Positions 7,540 through 15,511 of a stretch of 56,180 nt of DNA are shown one piece after another. Origin of the DNA: Thermoanaerobaculia bacterium (lineage in GTDB: Bacteria; Acidobacteriota; Thermoanaerobaculia; Multivoradales; JAIOJS01); contig JAUIDB010000027.1 of NCBI GenBank assembly GCA_030429235.1, positions 1-56,180 of the forward strand, written 5' to 3'. Position numbers and translations under genes: made by a program. Position 1 is the stretch's first letter. Each line of letters opens with the position of its first letter. Below the pieces are notes generated by a model. It searched no databases and was not told where the DNA came from. It was given only the letters and a program-made list of their open reading frames with translations.

Positions 7540-8070
7540 TTGCAGGCTGACACCACCACCCAGACCCTCGACATCAACGGCGAACGCCGCACGGTCTGCT
7601 TTCCGAGCCACCACACACTCCTCGAGGTACTGCGCGAGGAGTGCGGGCTCACCGGTACGAAACACGGCTGTGAACTGGGTGAATGCGGAGCCTGTACCGT
7701 ACTCGTCGACGGAGAGGCAGTACTCTCCTGTCTCGTGTTGACGGCCGAGGTCGGCGAGCGCCCGATCGAGACCGTGGAAGGGCTGCAAGATGGCAACGCA
7801 CTGCACCCGTTGCAGACGACCTTCGCCGACCTCGGGGCCGCCCAGTGTGGCTACTGTACCCCCGGCATCCTGATGGCCGCCAAGTCCCTCCTCGCACACA
7901 ATGCCGCTCCGAGCCGACCCGAAATCCGCGAGGCACTCTCGGGCAACCTCTGTCGGTGCACGGGCTACCACAAGATCGTCGAGGCGGTCGAAGGAGCTTC
8001 GGTGCTGCTCCGCGGTGAGGCCTGGGAGCCGGAGGCCGAGACGATCTACGGCCACGACGTGGATTCCTGA
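7540..8070 (+). CDS. [2Fe-2S] subunit of a xanthine dehydrogenase/CO dehydrogenase-type enzyme
   Basis: 176 residues if started at TTG 7540, which has GGAG (7527-7530) 9 nt upstream; no ATG or GTG in frame is closer. The plant-type ferredoxin site is C44, C49, C52 and C64 (HGCELGECGACTVLVDG). The second cluster site is C103, C106, C138 and C140 (QCGYCTPG, NLCRCTG). This is the small electron-transfer subunit of the molybdenum hydroxylase family. Its usual FAD and molybdopterin partners are absent from the window: a PilZ gene lies upstream and a thioesterase converges downstream. It may work with a distant partner or be a remnant. Fold and clusters are certain; the substrate is unknown. Confidence 0.9.
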   Translation: MQADTTTQTLDINGERRTVCFPSHHTLLEVLREECGLTGTKHGCELGECGACTVLVDGEAVLSCLVLTAEVGERPIETVEGLQDGNALHPLQTTFADLGAAQCGYCTPGILMAAKSLLAHNAAPSRPEIREALSGNLCRCTGYHKIVEAVEGASVLLRGEAWEPEAETIYGHDVDS

Positions 8071-8149
8071 GCTTCGCTAGGTCAGCCGTGAGCTTCGCTA
8101 GGTCAGTTCCTGGGCTTTTCTGGTCGGTCCGCAAGCTTCGCTAGGTCAG
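8070..8149. repeat. four tandem 21-22 bp repeats between convergent genes
   Basis: The core AGCTTCGCTAGGTCAG occurs exactly at 8070-8085, 8091-8106 and 8134-8149. A decayed copy (GGGCTTTTCTGGTCGGT) lies at 8112-8128, keeping a 21-22 bp period. The array begins on the last base of the ferredoxin-type gene's stop codon and ends inside the stop codon of the thioesterase gene, so it fills the whole spacer. Function unknown. The gaps of about 5 bp rule out a CRISPR. Confidence 0.9.
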
Positions 8150-8565
8150 TCCTGCGCTCCCACGAGTCCCGATAGTTTCGCCCGGATTCGATCCGGCAGC
8201 GGAACCTTGCGACCGGTTCGATAGTCGATCAACACGATCACGCCCTCCCCTTCGGCTACGGCCTCGGCCCGCCCACGGACCTCGACCCGGTACTCCATGG
8301 TGAAACTGGTGGTTCCCAGCCGACCGATTCGGGTCCCCACCTCGATCTGAGCCGGGTACACCACCGGGTAGCGAAAATCACAGCTCGTGTGGGCCAGGAT
8401 GGGCCCCACCTCGGGGGTACCACTCGATTGCAATCCGATCCTCTCGAAGAGAGCCATCCGGGCCGACTCGAACCAAACGAAGTAGCGAGTGTTGTTGACG
8501 TGACCGAGGGAATCCATCTCGCCCCAATGGAGCGGAAACTCGATGGTGACAGGGTAGTCTCTCAA
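8146..8565 (-). CDS. acyl-CoA thioesterase, 4HBT (hotdog) family
   Basis: 139 residues, the usual size for YbgC/FadM-type thioesterases. The active-site region GEMDSLGHVNNTRYFVWFE (residues 15-33) has the catalytic Asp and the HVNN signature. It hydrolyses acyl-CoA or 4-hydroxybenzoyl-CoA-like thioesters; the substrate is unpredictable. The start is TTG at 8565 with GGGAG 9 nt upstream. It is the last gene behind murJ (30-bp gap) on the minus strand. Its stop codon lies in the last unit of the tandem repeat. Confidence 0.88.
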   Translation of the reverse strand: MRDYPVTIEFPLHWGEMDSLGHVNNTRYFVWFESARMALFERIGLQSSGTPEVGPILAHTSCDFRYPVVYPAQIEVGTRIGRLGTTSFTMEYRVEVRGRAEAVAEGEGVIVLIDYRTGRKVPLPDRIRAKLSGLVGAQD

Positions 8566-8595
8566 TGTCGTAGGCTCCCGGGAGGTCGGCGGGGA

Positions 8596-10257
8596 TTAGG
8601 GGCGCTTACCAAACCATGCCCTCGGCTCCGGGAAACGCAAGAGGAACGCCCCACCGAGGTAGAGAGCGGCATAGAGGCTCAGAACCACCAGGCCTTCGGC
8701 CCAGACCCGAGCCAACTCGAGCCGGTTGGCGACCAGACCCGCCACCAGGACGGAGACCAGCGCCCAGGAGGCCATGCGCAAGAGGGGCCACCACGGAAGC
8801 TCCAGCCCCTCCAGCCGACGGCGCAGCGCACCGTAGAGCAGTAGCCACTCCAACCAGGCGCCAGTGGCACTGGCGAGGGCGAGGCCGACTGCCCCCAGTC
8901 GATGCTCCGAACCGACTTGGGGCAACCAGTCTCCGAGCCTGACACCGTCCAGCCACCACATCAGACAGATGCCGACCGCGACCGCGAGACAGACCCGAAC
9001 GACGGCGATGCGGGCCGGGACCTTGGTCTCACCCAGGGAGTAGAAGGTATTGACCAGAAGGCGGGAGCTGGTACTCGGGAAGAGGCCGAGGGTGAACCCA
9101 GCGAGCACGAGGTACACCAACCAGGTGTCTGCCGCCCCGAAGCTCCCCCGCTGATACACCAGACCCACCAGAGACATCCCGATCACCAGATAGCCTAGGA
9201 CGGTGGGCAGCGTGAGGAACGCCATCTGACGGAGCCCTCGCCGCACACGGTCTGCCCGGGCTCCGGTCTCGTCGAGGGCTAGACGGGATAGCTCAGGCAA
9301 TTCCGCGGCTGCGACCGACATCGCAAACAGGCCGATCGGCAAGAGATAGAGCCTCTGGGCGTAGTCCAGGGCCCCCACTGCCCCCGCCACCAGAAAGGAC
9401 GCCAGGAACTGCTCGAAGTAGCTGGAGAACTGCACCACACCGCGACTCGCGAGCACCGGTACGAAGGCGCGCAACGCCTGCCGCACGCCCCCTACCCGAG
9501 TCGAGAACGAGAGCCGAAAACCAGGCATCAACCGAACCACCAAGGGGACCTGCACGGCGAACTGGAGCAGACCCCCCGCGAAGGCTCCCCAGCAGGTGGC
9601 GATCACCAGGCGATCCAAGGAACCCGCTTCGATCCCCTCCCTCAACAACGGCTCACCCACCCAGATCAGGGTCGAGATCATCGACAGATTCCAGAGCGCA
9701 GGCGCCACGTACGGTAGGAAGAAACGGCGATGGCTGTTGAGCACCCCGAGCGACCAGGCGGAGAGCACCAGCACCGCGGTCATCGGAAACAGGATCCTCA
9801 CCGTGCGCACCGACAGTTCGAACCGATCGACCGCCCCGGCGGTGTCGGCGTCCCCCAGGAAACCCGCCAGGAAGACGGCCACGATCGGTCGGGCCGCCAA
9901 GATCCCCAGCAGGGCGAAACCGCCCGCCGCCGCCAGAAGGAGTCCGAAGATCGCACCGGCGAAACGCCCAGCGTCGCGCTCTCTCCCCTCCTCCACCAGT
10001 CGGCTGTAGATCGGGATGAACGCCGCCGACAAGGTCTGTTCACCCAACAGGTTCTGCAGAATGTTGGGAGCCCGCAGCGAAGCCGACCAGACGTCGGCAT
10101 GGGCCCCGACGCCAAAGTAGCGCGCCGTCAGAGCGGTCCTGACAAATCCCAGCAGTCGAGTGACGAGCATCCCCGCCGCCACTCGCACCGCGTTCGACCG
10201 AGCCACCTCAGGACCCCCTCGGGGGCCATCGGAAGCTCCGGTCGTCGGATCGCTCAC
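8596..10257 (-). CDS. murJ: lipid II flippase MurJ
   Basis: 553 residues from the GTG at 10257, with about 14 hydrophobic segments, the MurJ/MATE-like topology. Hallmarks are the N-terminal block LLGFVRTALTARYFGVGAHAD, NLLGEQTLSAAFIPIYSRL and the central SSYFEQFLASFLVAGAVGAL. It moves the peptidoglycan precursor lipid II across the inner membrane. The start overlaps the stop of the DAHP synthase gene (GTGA). A longer open frame upstream is out of register with the family and lies inside the aro gene, so I discard it. Confidence 0.93.
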   Translation of the reverse strand: MSDPTTGASDGPRGGPEVARSNAVRVAAGMLVTRLLGFVRTALTARYFGVGAHADVWSASLRAPNILQNLLGEQTLSAAFIPIYSRLVEEGRERDAGRFAGAIFGLLLAAAGGFALLGILAARPIVAVFLAGFLGDADTAGAVDRFELSVRTVRILFPMTAVLVLSAWSLGVLNSHRRFFLPYVAPALWNLSMISTLIWVGEPLLREGIEAGSLDRLVIATCWGAFAGGLLQFAVQVPLVVRLMPGFRLSFSTRVGGVRQALRAFVPVLASRGVVQFSSYFEQFLASFLVAGAVGALDYAQRLYLLPIGLFAMSVAAAELPELSRLALDETGARADRVRRGLRQMAFLTLPTVLGYLVIGMSLVGLVYQRGSFGAADTWLVYLVLAGFTLGLFPSTSSRLLVNTFYSLGETKVPARIAVVRVCLAVAVGICLMWWLDGVRLGDWLPQVGSEHRLGAVGLALASATGAWLEWLLLYGALRRRLEGLELPWWPLLRMASWALVSVLVAGLVANRLELARVWAEGLVVLSLYAALYLGGAFLLRFPEPRAWFGKRP

Positions 10258-11630
10258 TCGGTAGAGCCATCCCGTCGCTGCCGCCCCATCCGGCGGGCGA
10301 TCAGCATGGCCATCTCCAGTGCTTGCTCGTAGTTGAGGCGTGGATCGACGAGCGATCGGTAGCTCCGACCGAGGTCCTCCTCGCCGAGACCCCTGGCGCC
10401 TCCGACACACTCGGTCACATCTTCTCCAGTCAACTCGAAGTGCACTCCCCCGAGAATCGAACCCAGCCGCTCGTGGGTCTCGAAGGCCAGTTCGAGCTCG
10501 CGCAGGATGTCCTGGAAGTCCCGCGTCTTGAGCCCGCTCCGTGTGGTCTGGGTATTGCCGTGCATCGGGTCGCAGCACCAGAGCACCGTCTTTCCCGACT
10601 CTCGCACCACGTCGATCAGGCGGGGCAGCTCGGCGGCGACTTCGTCGACCCCGAACCGATGAATCAAGGTCAATCGCCCCGGCTCGTCCTCGGGATGTAG
10701 GAGGTCGAGCAAGCTGCGCAACTCGTCTGAGGTCGTCGCGCTTCCCACCTTCACTCCCACCGGGTTGCGCAGGCCCCGAAAGTACTCGACATGCGCCCCG
10801 TCGGGAGCCGCCGTGCGTTTCCCGATCCAGGGGAAGTGGGTCGATAGGTTGTACCAGCCCGGCCGGTGCGGCACCCTTCGGGTCTGGGCCTGTTCGTACA
10901 ACAGGTGGAGGCCCTCGTGACTCGTATAGAAGTCGACCCGTTCCATCGAACCCACTCGGCGTCCAGCCAGGGTCTCCATGAAGCGCAGCGATTCGCCGAT
11001 CGACTCCACCATGCGTTGGTAGTCGAGACGATGGGGCGAGTGTTCCATGAAGGCCAGATCCCAGTACTCGGGATGGTGCAGGTCGGCGAACCCGCCGTCG
11101 ACCAGGGAGCGAATGAAGTTGAGGGTCAAAGCCGCCCGCTCGTAGCCGCGCAGCAGCAACTCGGGATCGGGCTCACGATCCTCTTCCGTGAACGGCAGCC
11201 GGTTGATCAGATCGCCGCGATACGACGGGAGTTCACTGCCCGCCTGGATCTCCATGTCCGAAGAACGGGGCTTGGCGTACTGGCCGGCGAAGCGTCCGAC
11301 CCGGATGACCGGACGGCGGCTTCCATGAACCAACACCAGGCTCATCTGGAGCAGGATCTTGAGCTTGTTGGTAATGGTCCCTGACGTGCAGTCCGCAAAG
11401 CTCTCGGCGCAGTCGCCCCCCTGCAGCAGGAACTGCTTGCCCTGAGCTGCCTCGGCGAGCTGCCTCTTGAGGCCTTCCACTTCCCATGAGGTGACCAGGG
11501 GTGGAAGCTGCTTCAGGTTCTCGAAGGTCGCCTGAAGAGCCGCCTCGTCGCCGTAGCGAGGCTGCTGCAGTGCAGGGTAGTCGCGCCAGGAAGCGGGACT
11601 CCAGGACGTCCTGGCCAGGGAGGTGGTCAT
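10254..11630 (-). CDS. class II 3-deoxy-7-phosphoheptulonate (DAHP) synthase
   Basis: First enzyme of the shikimate pathway, joining PEP and erythrose-4-phosphate. 458 residues, typical for the plant/actinobacterial class II type, unrelated in sequence to AroF/G/H of Escherichia coli. Seen are QGGDCAESFADC (metal/PEP-binding cysteine region), RVGRFAGQYAKPRSS, STHFPWIGKRT, RGLRNPVGVKVG, WCCDPMHGNT and the metal-site GGVHFELTGEDVTEC. No extra regulatory N-terminal region is evident. Together with tyrA about 14 kb away it covers both ends of tyrosine synthesis. Its ATG overlaps the antiporter stop and its TGA overlaps the murJ start. Confidence 0.96.
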   Translation of the reverse strand: MTTSLARTSWSPASWRDYPALQQPRYGDEAALQATFENLKQLPPLVTSWEVEGLKRQLAEAAQGKQFLLQGGDCAESFADCTSGTITNKLKILLQMSLVLVHGSRRPVIRVGRFAGQYAKPRSSDMEIQAGSELPSYRGDLINRLPFTEEDREPDPELLLRGYERAALTLNFIRSLVDGGFADLHHPEYWDLAFMEHSPHRLDYQRMVESIGESLRFMETLAGRRVGSMERVDFYTSHEGLHLLYEQAQTRRVPHRPGWYNLSTHFPWIGKRTAAPDGAHVEYFRGLRNPVGVKVGSATTSDELRSLLDLLHPEDEPGRLTLIHRFGVDEVAAELPRLIDVVRESGKTVLWCCDPMHGNTQTTRSGLKTRDFQDILRELELAFETHERLGSILGGVHFELTGEDVTECVGGARGLGEEDLGRSYRSLVDPRLNYEQALEMAMLIARRMGRQRRDGSTE

Positions 11631-13516
11631 GAGACCGGCTCCATCTGGAGATCCTCTTCGCTCTCCTCGAACCCTTCGGACGACTCGGACTCCTCGTCTT
11701 CGCTCTCCGTCAGAATGCGGCTACTGATCGCATCGCGACCGGCCCCCGGGACCACGAGAAGGCTGAGGGCATCGAAGTCGCGCCAAAGGTTGTTCCCAGA
11801 CCAGGAGAACGTCAAGTTCCCTGAACCGTGACTGCACAGCAGTAGGAAGTCCTGCGGCCAGCGCCGAAGGGCCTCGCGCACCACCGCCACGTCTTCCTCC
11901 CCTTCGATCGAGACCTTGATCCGTTCCGCCGTGCCCCCCTCGAGACGCCGGTTCCAACTCGGCACATCGACCCCGCCCCCCGAGAGCATCTCGGCCCAGC
12001 CCCGGGTGCGCACTCCGAAATCGTCCGGTGGCTGCTGCATGACGACGACCGGATGCTCGACGCCAAACTCACTGTGAACCAATTCGGCCACCAGTAGATT
12101 CAGGTCGTCGTTGGTCGTCGCTGCGATCACCCGACTGTCCCGATCGACGTCCGCCTTCTCGTAGGATGCTGACTCTCGGGCGTCGCCCACCACGGTCAGG
12201 AACCCTCGATCCCGGAAGGTGTCGAGACGCCACGGAACCGAGTCGAGCACTGCCACCCCGCGGCCCTCCGCTTGGAACACGGACGCCAACTGGTGCGTGA
12301 TTGCGTTGGCTCCGACCAGGATAGCCCGTCGCCGGCTCGGGTCGTCGACGTATCCGAAGGCTCGAGGAAGCACCACGGCCATGACCGTGGCCCAGAGTCC
12401 AGTCACCAGGATCACCAGGTAGACCAGCGCCTCCAGCACCTCACCCCCGGCAATCCCCAGCCCACGCAGTTCGATCGCGGCCAAGGAAGCCACCGCCGCG
12501 GCCACGATTCCGCGAGGTGCCGTCAAAGCGAGAACCAGTCGTTCTTTTACGTCGCATTGGCTCGGTGGAACTGAGAGGAACACCGACAGCGGGCGTACGA
12601 GGACGATCAGTCCCGCCGTCACCGCGGCCCCTCGCCAACCCAACTGCACGATCGCCGGAAGATCGAGTTGAGCGGCCAAGAGAACGAAAACGAAGGAGAT
12701 CAAGAAGGTCGTCAGCTGCCCCTTGAAGTCGCGAACTCGACTGAGATCCGGGAGATCGCCGGCCGACAGCGTGACACCCATCACCACCGAGGCCAGGATG
12801 CCCGACTGCGGAGCCTGCTGTTCGGCCAGCCAGTAGGTCAGCAGAAGGGTCGAGAGGATGGCGAGGTTCTGCACCTCGCCTCCGACCACCCGACGTCGCA
12901 CGATCTGGCGGCACAACGCGCCGGAGGCAAACCCCAGGATGATCCCCACGAGAGCAACCTCGAGAACGTCGGCGGCCAGGCTACGAATCGGCAAGCCAGC
13001 ACGCGCCACCCAGAGCAGCACGAAGTAGGCGGCGGTCGCCCCGATCGCATCGATGATCAAACCCTCGGAAGTCAGGATCGCCTTCACCCGCCGAGGTACC
13101 ACCATGTGCCGCAGCAGCGGCGCGATCACCGTCGGACCTGTCACCATGACGATGGCGCCGAACAGGGTGGCCAGTCCCCAGGACAGGTGCGCTACGTAGT
13201 GCGCTAACGCCGCCGACCCGACCGTGGTCAGGAAGGCACCGAAACTCAGAAGATTGCGGATGGCGACACCGACTTTGGAGAGCTGCCGGAGGTCGAGCGA
13301 GAGCCCTCCCTCGAAGAGGATGATGGCAACCCCCAGATGGACCAGCACCTCGAGTCCCTCGTGGAGATGATCGGGATCGATGAATCCCAGCACACCGGGT
13401 CCGGCCAGGATCCCGGCGATCAGCAGCGGCAAGATGGCGGGAATGCGGAAACGCTCGGCGACCACTTGGGCCGCGATTCCCAGAACGATGGCGAGTACGA
13501 CGGTATCGAGAATCAC
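11627..13516 (-). CDS. cation:proton antiporter with C-terminal nucleotide-binding domain
   Basis: 629 residues. Residues 1-390 form 12-13 membrane helices of the CPA-type exchanger fold, with FEGGLSLDL (68-76), VTGPTVIAPLL and SEGLIIDAIGA containing D156, the probable ion-site aspartate. Residues about 396-520 resemble a TrkA-N/RCK regulatory domain (ILVGANAITHQLASVF), though the Gly-rich loop is imperfect. The last 30 residues are very acidic (EDEESESSEGFEESEEDL). It likely exchanges Na+ or K+ for H+. Start GTG at 13516. First gene of the antiporter > DAHP synthase > murJ > thioesterase operon, all overlapping or within 30 bp. Confidence 0.9.
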   Translation of the reverse strand: MILDTVVLAIVLGIAAQVVAERFRIPAILPLLIAGILAGPGVLGFIDPDHLHEGLEVLVHLGVAIILFEGGLSLDLRQLSKVGVAIRNLLSFGAFLTTVGSAALAHYVAHLSWGLATLFGAIVMVTGPTVIAPLLRHMVVPRRVKAILTSEGLIIDAIGATAAYFVLLWVARAGLPIRSLAADVLEVALVGIILGFASGALCRQIVRRRVVGGEVQNLAILSTLLLTYWLAEQQAPQSGILASVVMGVTLSAGDLPDLSRVRDFKGQLTTFLISFVFVLLAAQLDLPAIVQLGWRGAAVTAGLIVLVRPLSVFLSVPPSQCDVKERLVLALTAPRGIVAAAVASLAAIELRGLGIAGGEVLEALVYLVILVTGLWATVMAVVLPRAFGYVDDPSRRRAILVGANAITHQLASVFQAEGRGVAVLDSVPWRLDTFRDRGFLTVVGDARESASYEKADVDRDSRVIAATTNDDLNLLVAELVHSEFGVEHPVVVMQQPPDDFGVRTRGWAEMLSGGGVDVPSWNRRLEGGTAERIKVSIEGEEDVAVVREALRRWPQDFLLLCSHGSGNLTFSWSGNNLWRDFDALSLLVVPGAGRDAISSRILTESEDEESESSEGFEESEEDLQMEPVS

Positions 13517-13597
13517 GACCGAGAGACTAACCCATCTCTCCCCTCGTGGCGACAGGCATTCGTCGCCCCCGCCGCGTCAGAGCAGCGGGTCTTCGCC

Positions 13598-13626
13598 TTG
13601 ACTTGACCCGCAGGCTCTCTTAGCCT
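13598..13626 (+). promoter_or_regulatory. candidate sigma-70 type promoter of the bactofilin gene
   Basis: TTGACT (13598-13603), a 17-nt spacer and TAGCCT (13621-13626). The ATG at 13665 has a good AGGAGAG ribosome-binding site. One of the few places in the window with both hexamers at standard spacing. Confidence 0.5.
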
Positions 13627-13664
13627 CTCTCCCTCCACTACTGGCCAACCACTAGGAGAGTGCC

Positions 13665-14294
13665 ATGTTCAACCGAGACGACGCCAACCAGAAGCCCCTG
13701 CGGGCCCCCGAAGGCAGAACTCCGGCCGGCGGCCGGCCCGCGCTGATCGGGTCTTCGATCGCCGTTCGAGGTGAACTCGTCGGTCGCGAAGACCTGACGA
13801 TCGATGGCACCTTCGAGGGCGAAATCCGAGTCGCCGGTTGCCTGGTGACAATTGGATCCAACGGCCAGGTCGAAGGGCGAATCCACGCCAAGGTCATCGC
13901 CGTCGAAGGTCGCATCAAGGGAGACCTGGTGGCCGAGGACCAGGTCGTCGTCCGCGCTTCGGGGACAATGGAAGGCGACATCCAGGCCCCTCGCGTCGCA
14001 CTCGACGAGGGCTGCCAGTTCAAGGGCAACATCGATATGGAACCAGGACGGGAGAAGCCATCGAAGCCGAGCCCTCCCCAAGACGCGCAGCCAGACCCCG
14101 CCGCCTCTGCCTCTGAACCGGCGTCGGCGCCCGAGGGCGAGCCAAGCGAGGAAGACGCCCAGGAGAATTCCGACGAGGACGATCAGGAGTCGACCTCCCA
14201 AGAGCCCGCCACACCTTCGGACGACTCCTCCAATCTCTCCAATTCGGCCAACTCGGGGCGCGGCCGCCACAACCGCCGCAACCGACGCCGCTAG
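13665..14294 (+). CDS. bactofilin (polymer-forming cytoskeletal protein)
   Basis: 209 residues. The central beta-helical bactofilin domain (about 26-125) shows the repeated six-residue pattern: IGSSIAVRGELVGREDLTID, GTFEGEIRV, VEGRIHAKVIAVEGRIKGDL, VRASGTMEGDI. These proteins self-assemble into filaments that position envelope or motility factors. The long tail (126-209) is unusual: Pro/Ser/Glu/Asp-rich and strongly acidic, closing with a short basic run (GRGRHNRRNRRR). A tail of this kind suggests membrane or nucleic-acid contact at the filament surface. It has a strong ribosome-binding site and its own promoter, and is followed 8 bp later by a methyltransferase-like gene. Confidence 0.93.
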   Translation: MFNRDDANQKPLRAPEGRTPAGGRPALIGSSIAVRGELVGREDLTIDGTFEGEIRVAGCLVTIGSNGQVEGRIHAKVIAVEGRIKGDLVAEDQVVVRASGTMEGDIQAPRVALDEGCQFKGNIDMEPGREKPSKPSPPQDAQPDPAASASEPASAPEGEPSEEDAQENSDEDDQESTSQEPATPSDDSSNLSNSANSGRGRHNRRNRRR

Positions 14295-14302
14295 GGATCA
14301 GA

Positions 14303-14962
14303 GTGGTCGCATTTTGGCGCCGCGCGAGCCAGACGGCGACCGCGGTCTCGGATCACGAGAGCACGGAGTCGGCTCCGCCGCCGTCCTTCCGCTCGCGTGC
14401 GCTGACCCAGCTTTTGGAGAGCCGTCCCACCGATCGACCCTGGGAGGTTCTCGATCTCGGGGCACCCAACCAGCAGAATCTGATGTTCTTCGGTCGCCGT
14501 TCGGCTCACTACGGCATCGAGGACCTCCACCGCTCGCTGGAGCCGGTGCGGCGCGGCCTCGAGTACGATCTCGACAAGGCCGCGGCGCTCGAGGGTTGGC
14601 TCCGCTTCGAGGCCGATCGCAGATTCGACCTGGTTCTGGCCTGGGACCTCTTGAACTACCTACCCCGGGGCCTTCTGGAACTGATCGACGAGCGACTCGC
14701 TCCCCATTGCCATCCCCGGACCGAGTTCTACGCGCTCCTGGCGATGGAAGAGAAGATACCGGCCCAGCCGGGCCGCCCCACGGTGATCGACGACGAGACG
14801 ATCCGACTCGACGGGTGGGAAGGCCCTCGCACCCGCTCCTGGGACCGACATACGACGACGGTACTCACCGACTCGATGCCCCACTGGACGATCGACCGGA
14901 CCTTTCTCCTCAAGGTCCACATGCACGAGGTCCTGTTGGAGGCGGCAGCCAGCGATCCCTGA
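14303..14962 (+). CDS. SAM-methyltransferase-like protein of unknown function
   Basis: 219 residues from GTG 14303 (AGGGA 6 nt upstream). The middle looks like a class I methyltransferase Rossmann fold: VLDLGAPNQQN at motif I and FDLVLAWDLLNYLPRG at motif IV. The motif I glycines (GxGxG) are replaced by GAPNQQN, so SAM binding may be altered or lost. No substrate-specific motif is recognised. It is translationally close to bactofilin (8-bp gap), and such conserved pairing may matter more than the fold assignment. A diverged methyltransferase is my best reading. Confidence 0.6.
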   Translation: MVAFWRRASQTATAVSDHESTESAPPPSFRSRALTQLLESRPTDRPWEVLDLGAPNQQNLMFFGRRSAHYGIEDLHRSLEPVRRGLEYDLDKAAALEGWLRFEADRRFDLVLAWDLLNYLPRGLLELIDERLAPHCHPRTEFYALLAMEEKIPAQPGRPTVIDDETIRLDGWEGPRTRSWDRHTTTVLTDSMPHWTIDRTFLLKVHMHEVLLEAAASDP

Positions 14963-14980
14963 GCCCGCCTCCGGTCGCGG

Positions 14981-15511
14981 TTACTCGCGGAAGAGCCCGA
15001 AGCCGTCATCTCGAACCAGCACCTCCAGGACCTCGAGATCCTGGATCCTCCACCCTGGCTCGCCGTTGACCCAAGCGCTGGCCACCAGATACGACTCACG
15101 GCCAGTGCGGTCGCCGAAGTCGACCGTGACTGTAGCCTGGAAGACCAGACTGGCCGTGCCGTTGTCGCGTAGGAGCAACTCCTCGGTCGCCATCTCTACC
15201 CGCACCGACTCCCCCAGGGAACGATAGCGCCGCCAAGCGATCAAGAACTCCTGCGCTGTCGTCAGTCTGCCCTCGTAGGGGCGAGCCGCCAAGGAAAAGG
15301 GGTTGGCGAAGAGTTCCAGGATCTCGCGACCCTGCGCCATGGCTACGAGGTCGGACTCTTGCTCCTCCTTCTCGAGCTTCGCCTCCAGCTTGCCGAGCTG
15401 TCGCAGAATCTGTTGGCGGTCGCTCGATCGATGGATCCACCATCCCAGGAGGACGACGAAGGCGAGGGCCAGAAATCCCCACCCTCTCCAACGCGCTGGC
15501 CCCTCAGACAT
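14981..15511 (-). CDS. membrane-anchored protein with NTF2-like domain, unknown function
   Basis: 176 residues from the ATG at 15511, which overlaps the end of the E1 gene by 8 bp. One membrane helix (about residues 11-26, GFLALAFVVLLGWWI), a coiled-coil-like stretch (QILRQLGKLEAKLEKEEQES), then a domain of about 110 residues with the rhythm of SnoaL/NTF2 folds: a helix containing FLIAWRRYRSLG, then strands SLVFQATVTVDF and SYLVASAWV, and the final WRIQDLEVLEV. The N-terminus is inside, with the domain on the periplasmic side. It probably has no catalytic role. No specific family name can be given. Confidence 0.65.
   Translation of the reverse strand: MSEGPARWRGWGFLALAFVVLLGWWIHRSSDRQQILRQLGKLEAKLEKEEQESDLVAMAQGREILELFANPFSLAARPYEGRLTTAQEFLIAWRRYRSLGESVRVEMATEELLLRDNGTASLVFQATVTVDFGDRTGRESYLVASAWVNGEPGWRIQDLEVLEVLVRDDGFGLFRE

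Noticed and set aside
7540-8070. Complete CO dehydrogenase or xanthine dehydrogenase operon
   Set aside because: Only the small iron-sulfur subunit is present; both flanks are other genes.
8070-8149. CRISPR array
   Set aside because: Units are tandem with gaps of about 5 bp and no spacers; no cas genes.
13638-14270. Minus-strand 210-residue frame opposite bactofilin
   Set aside because: Antisense shadow; the plus strand has a promoter, ribosome-binding site and clear bactofilin repeats.
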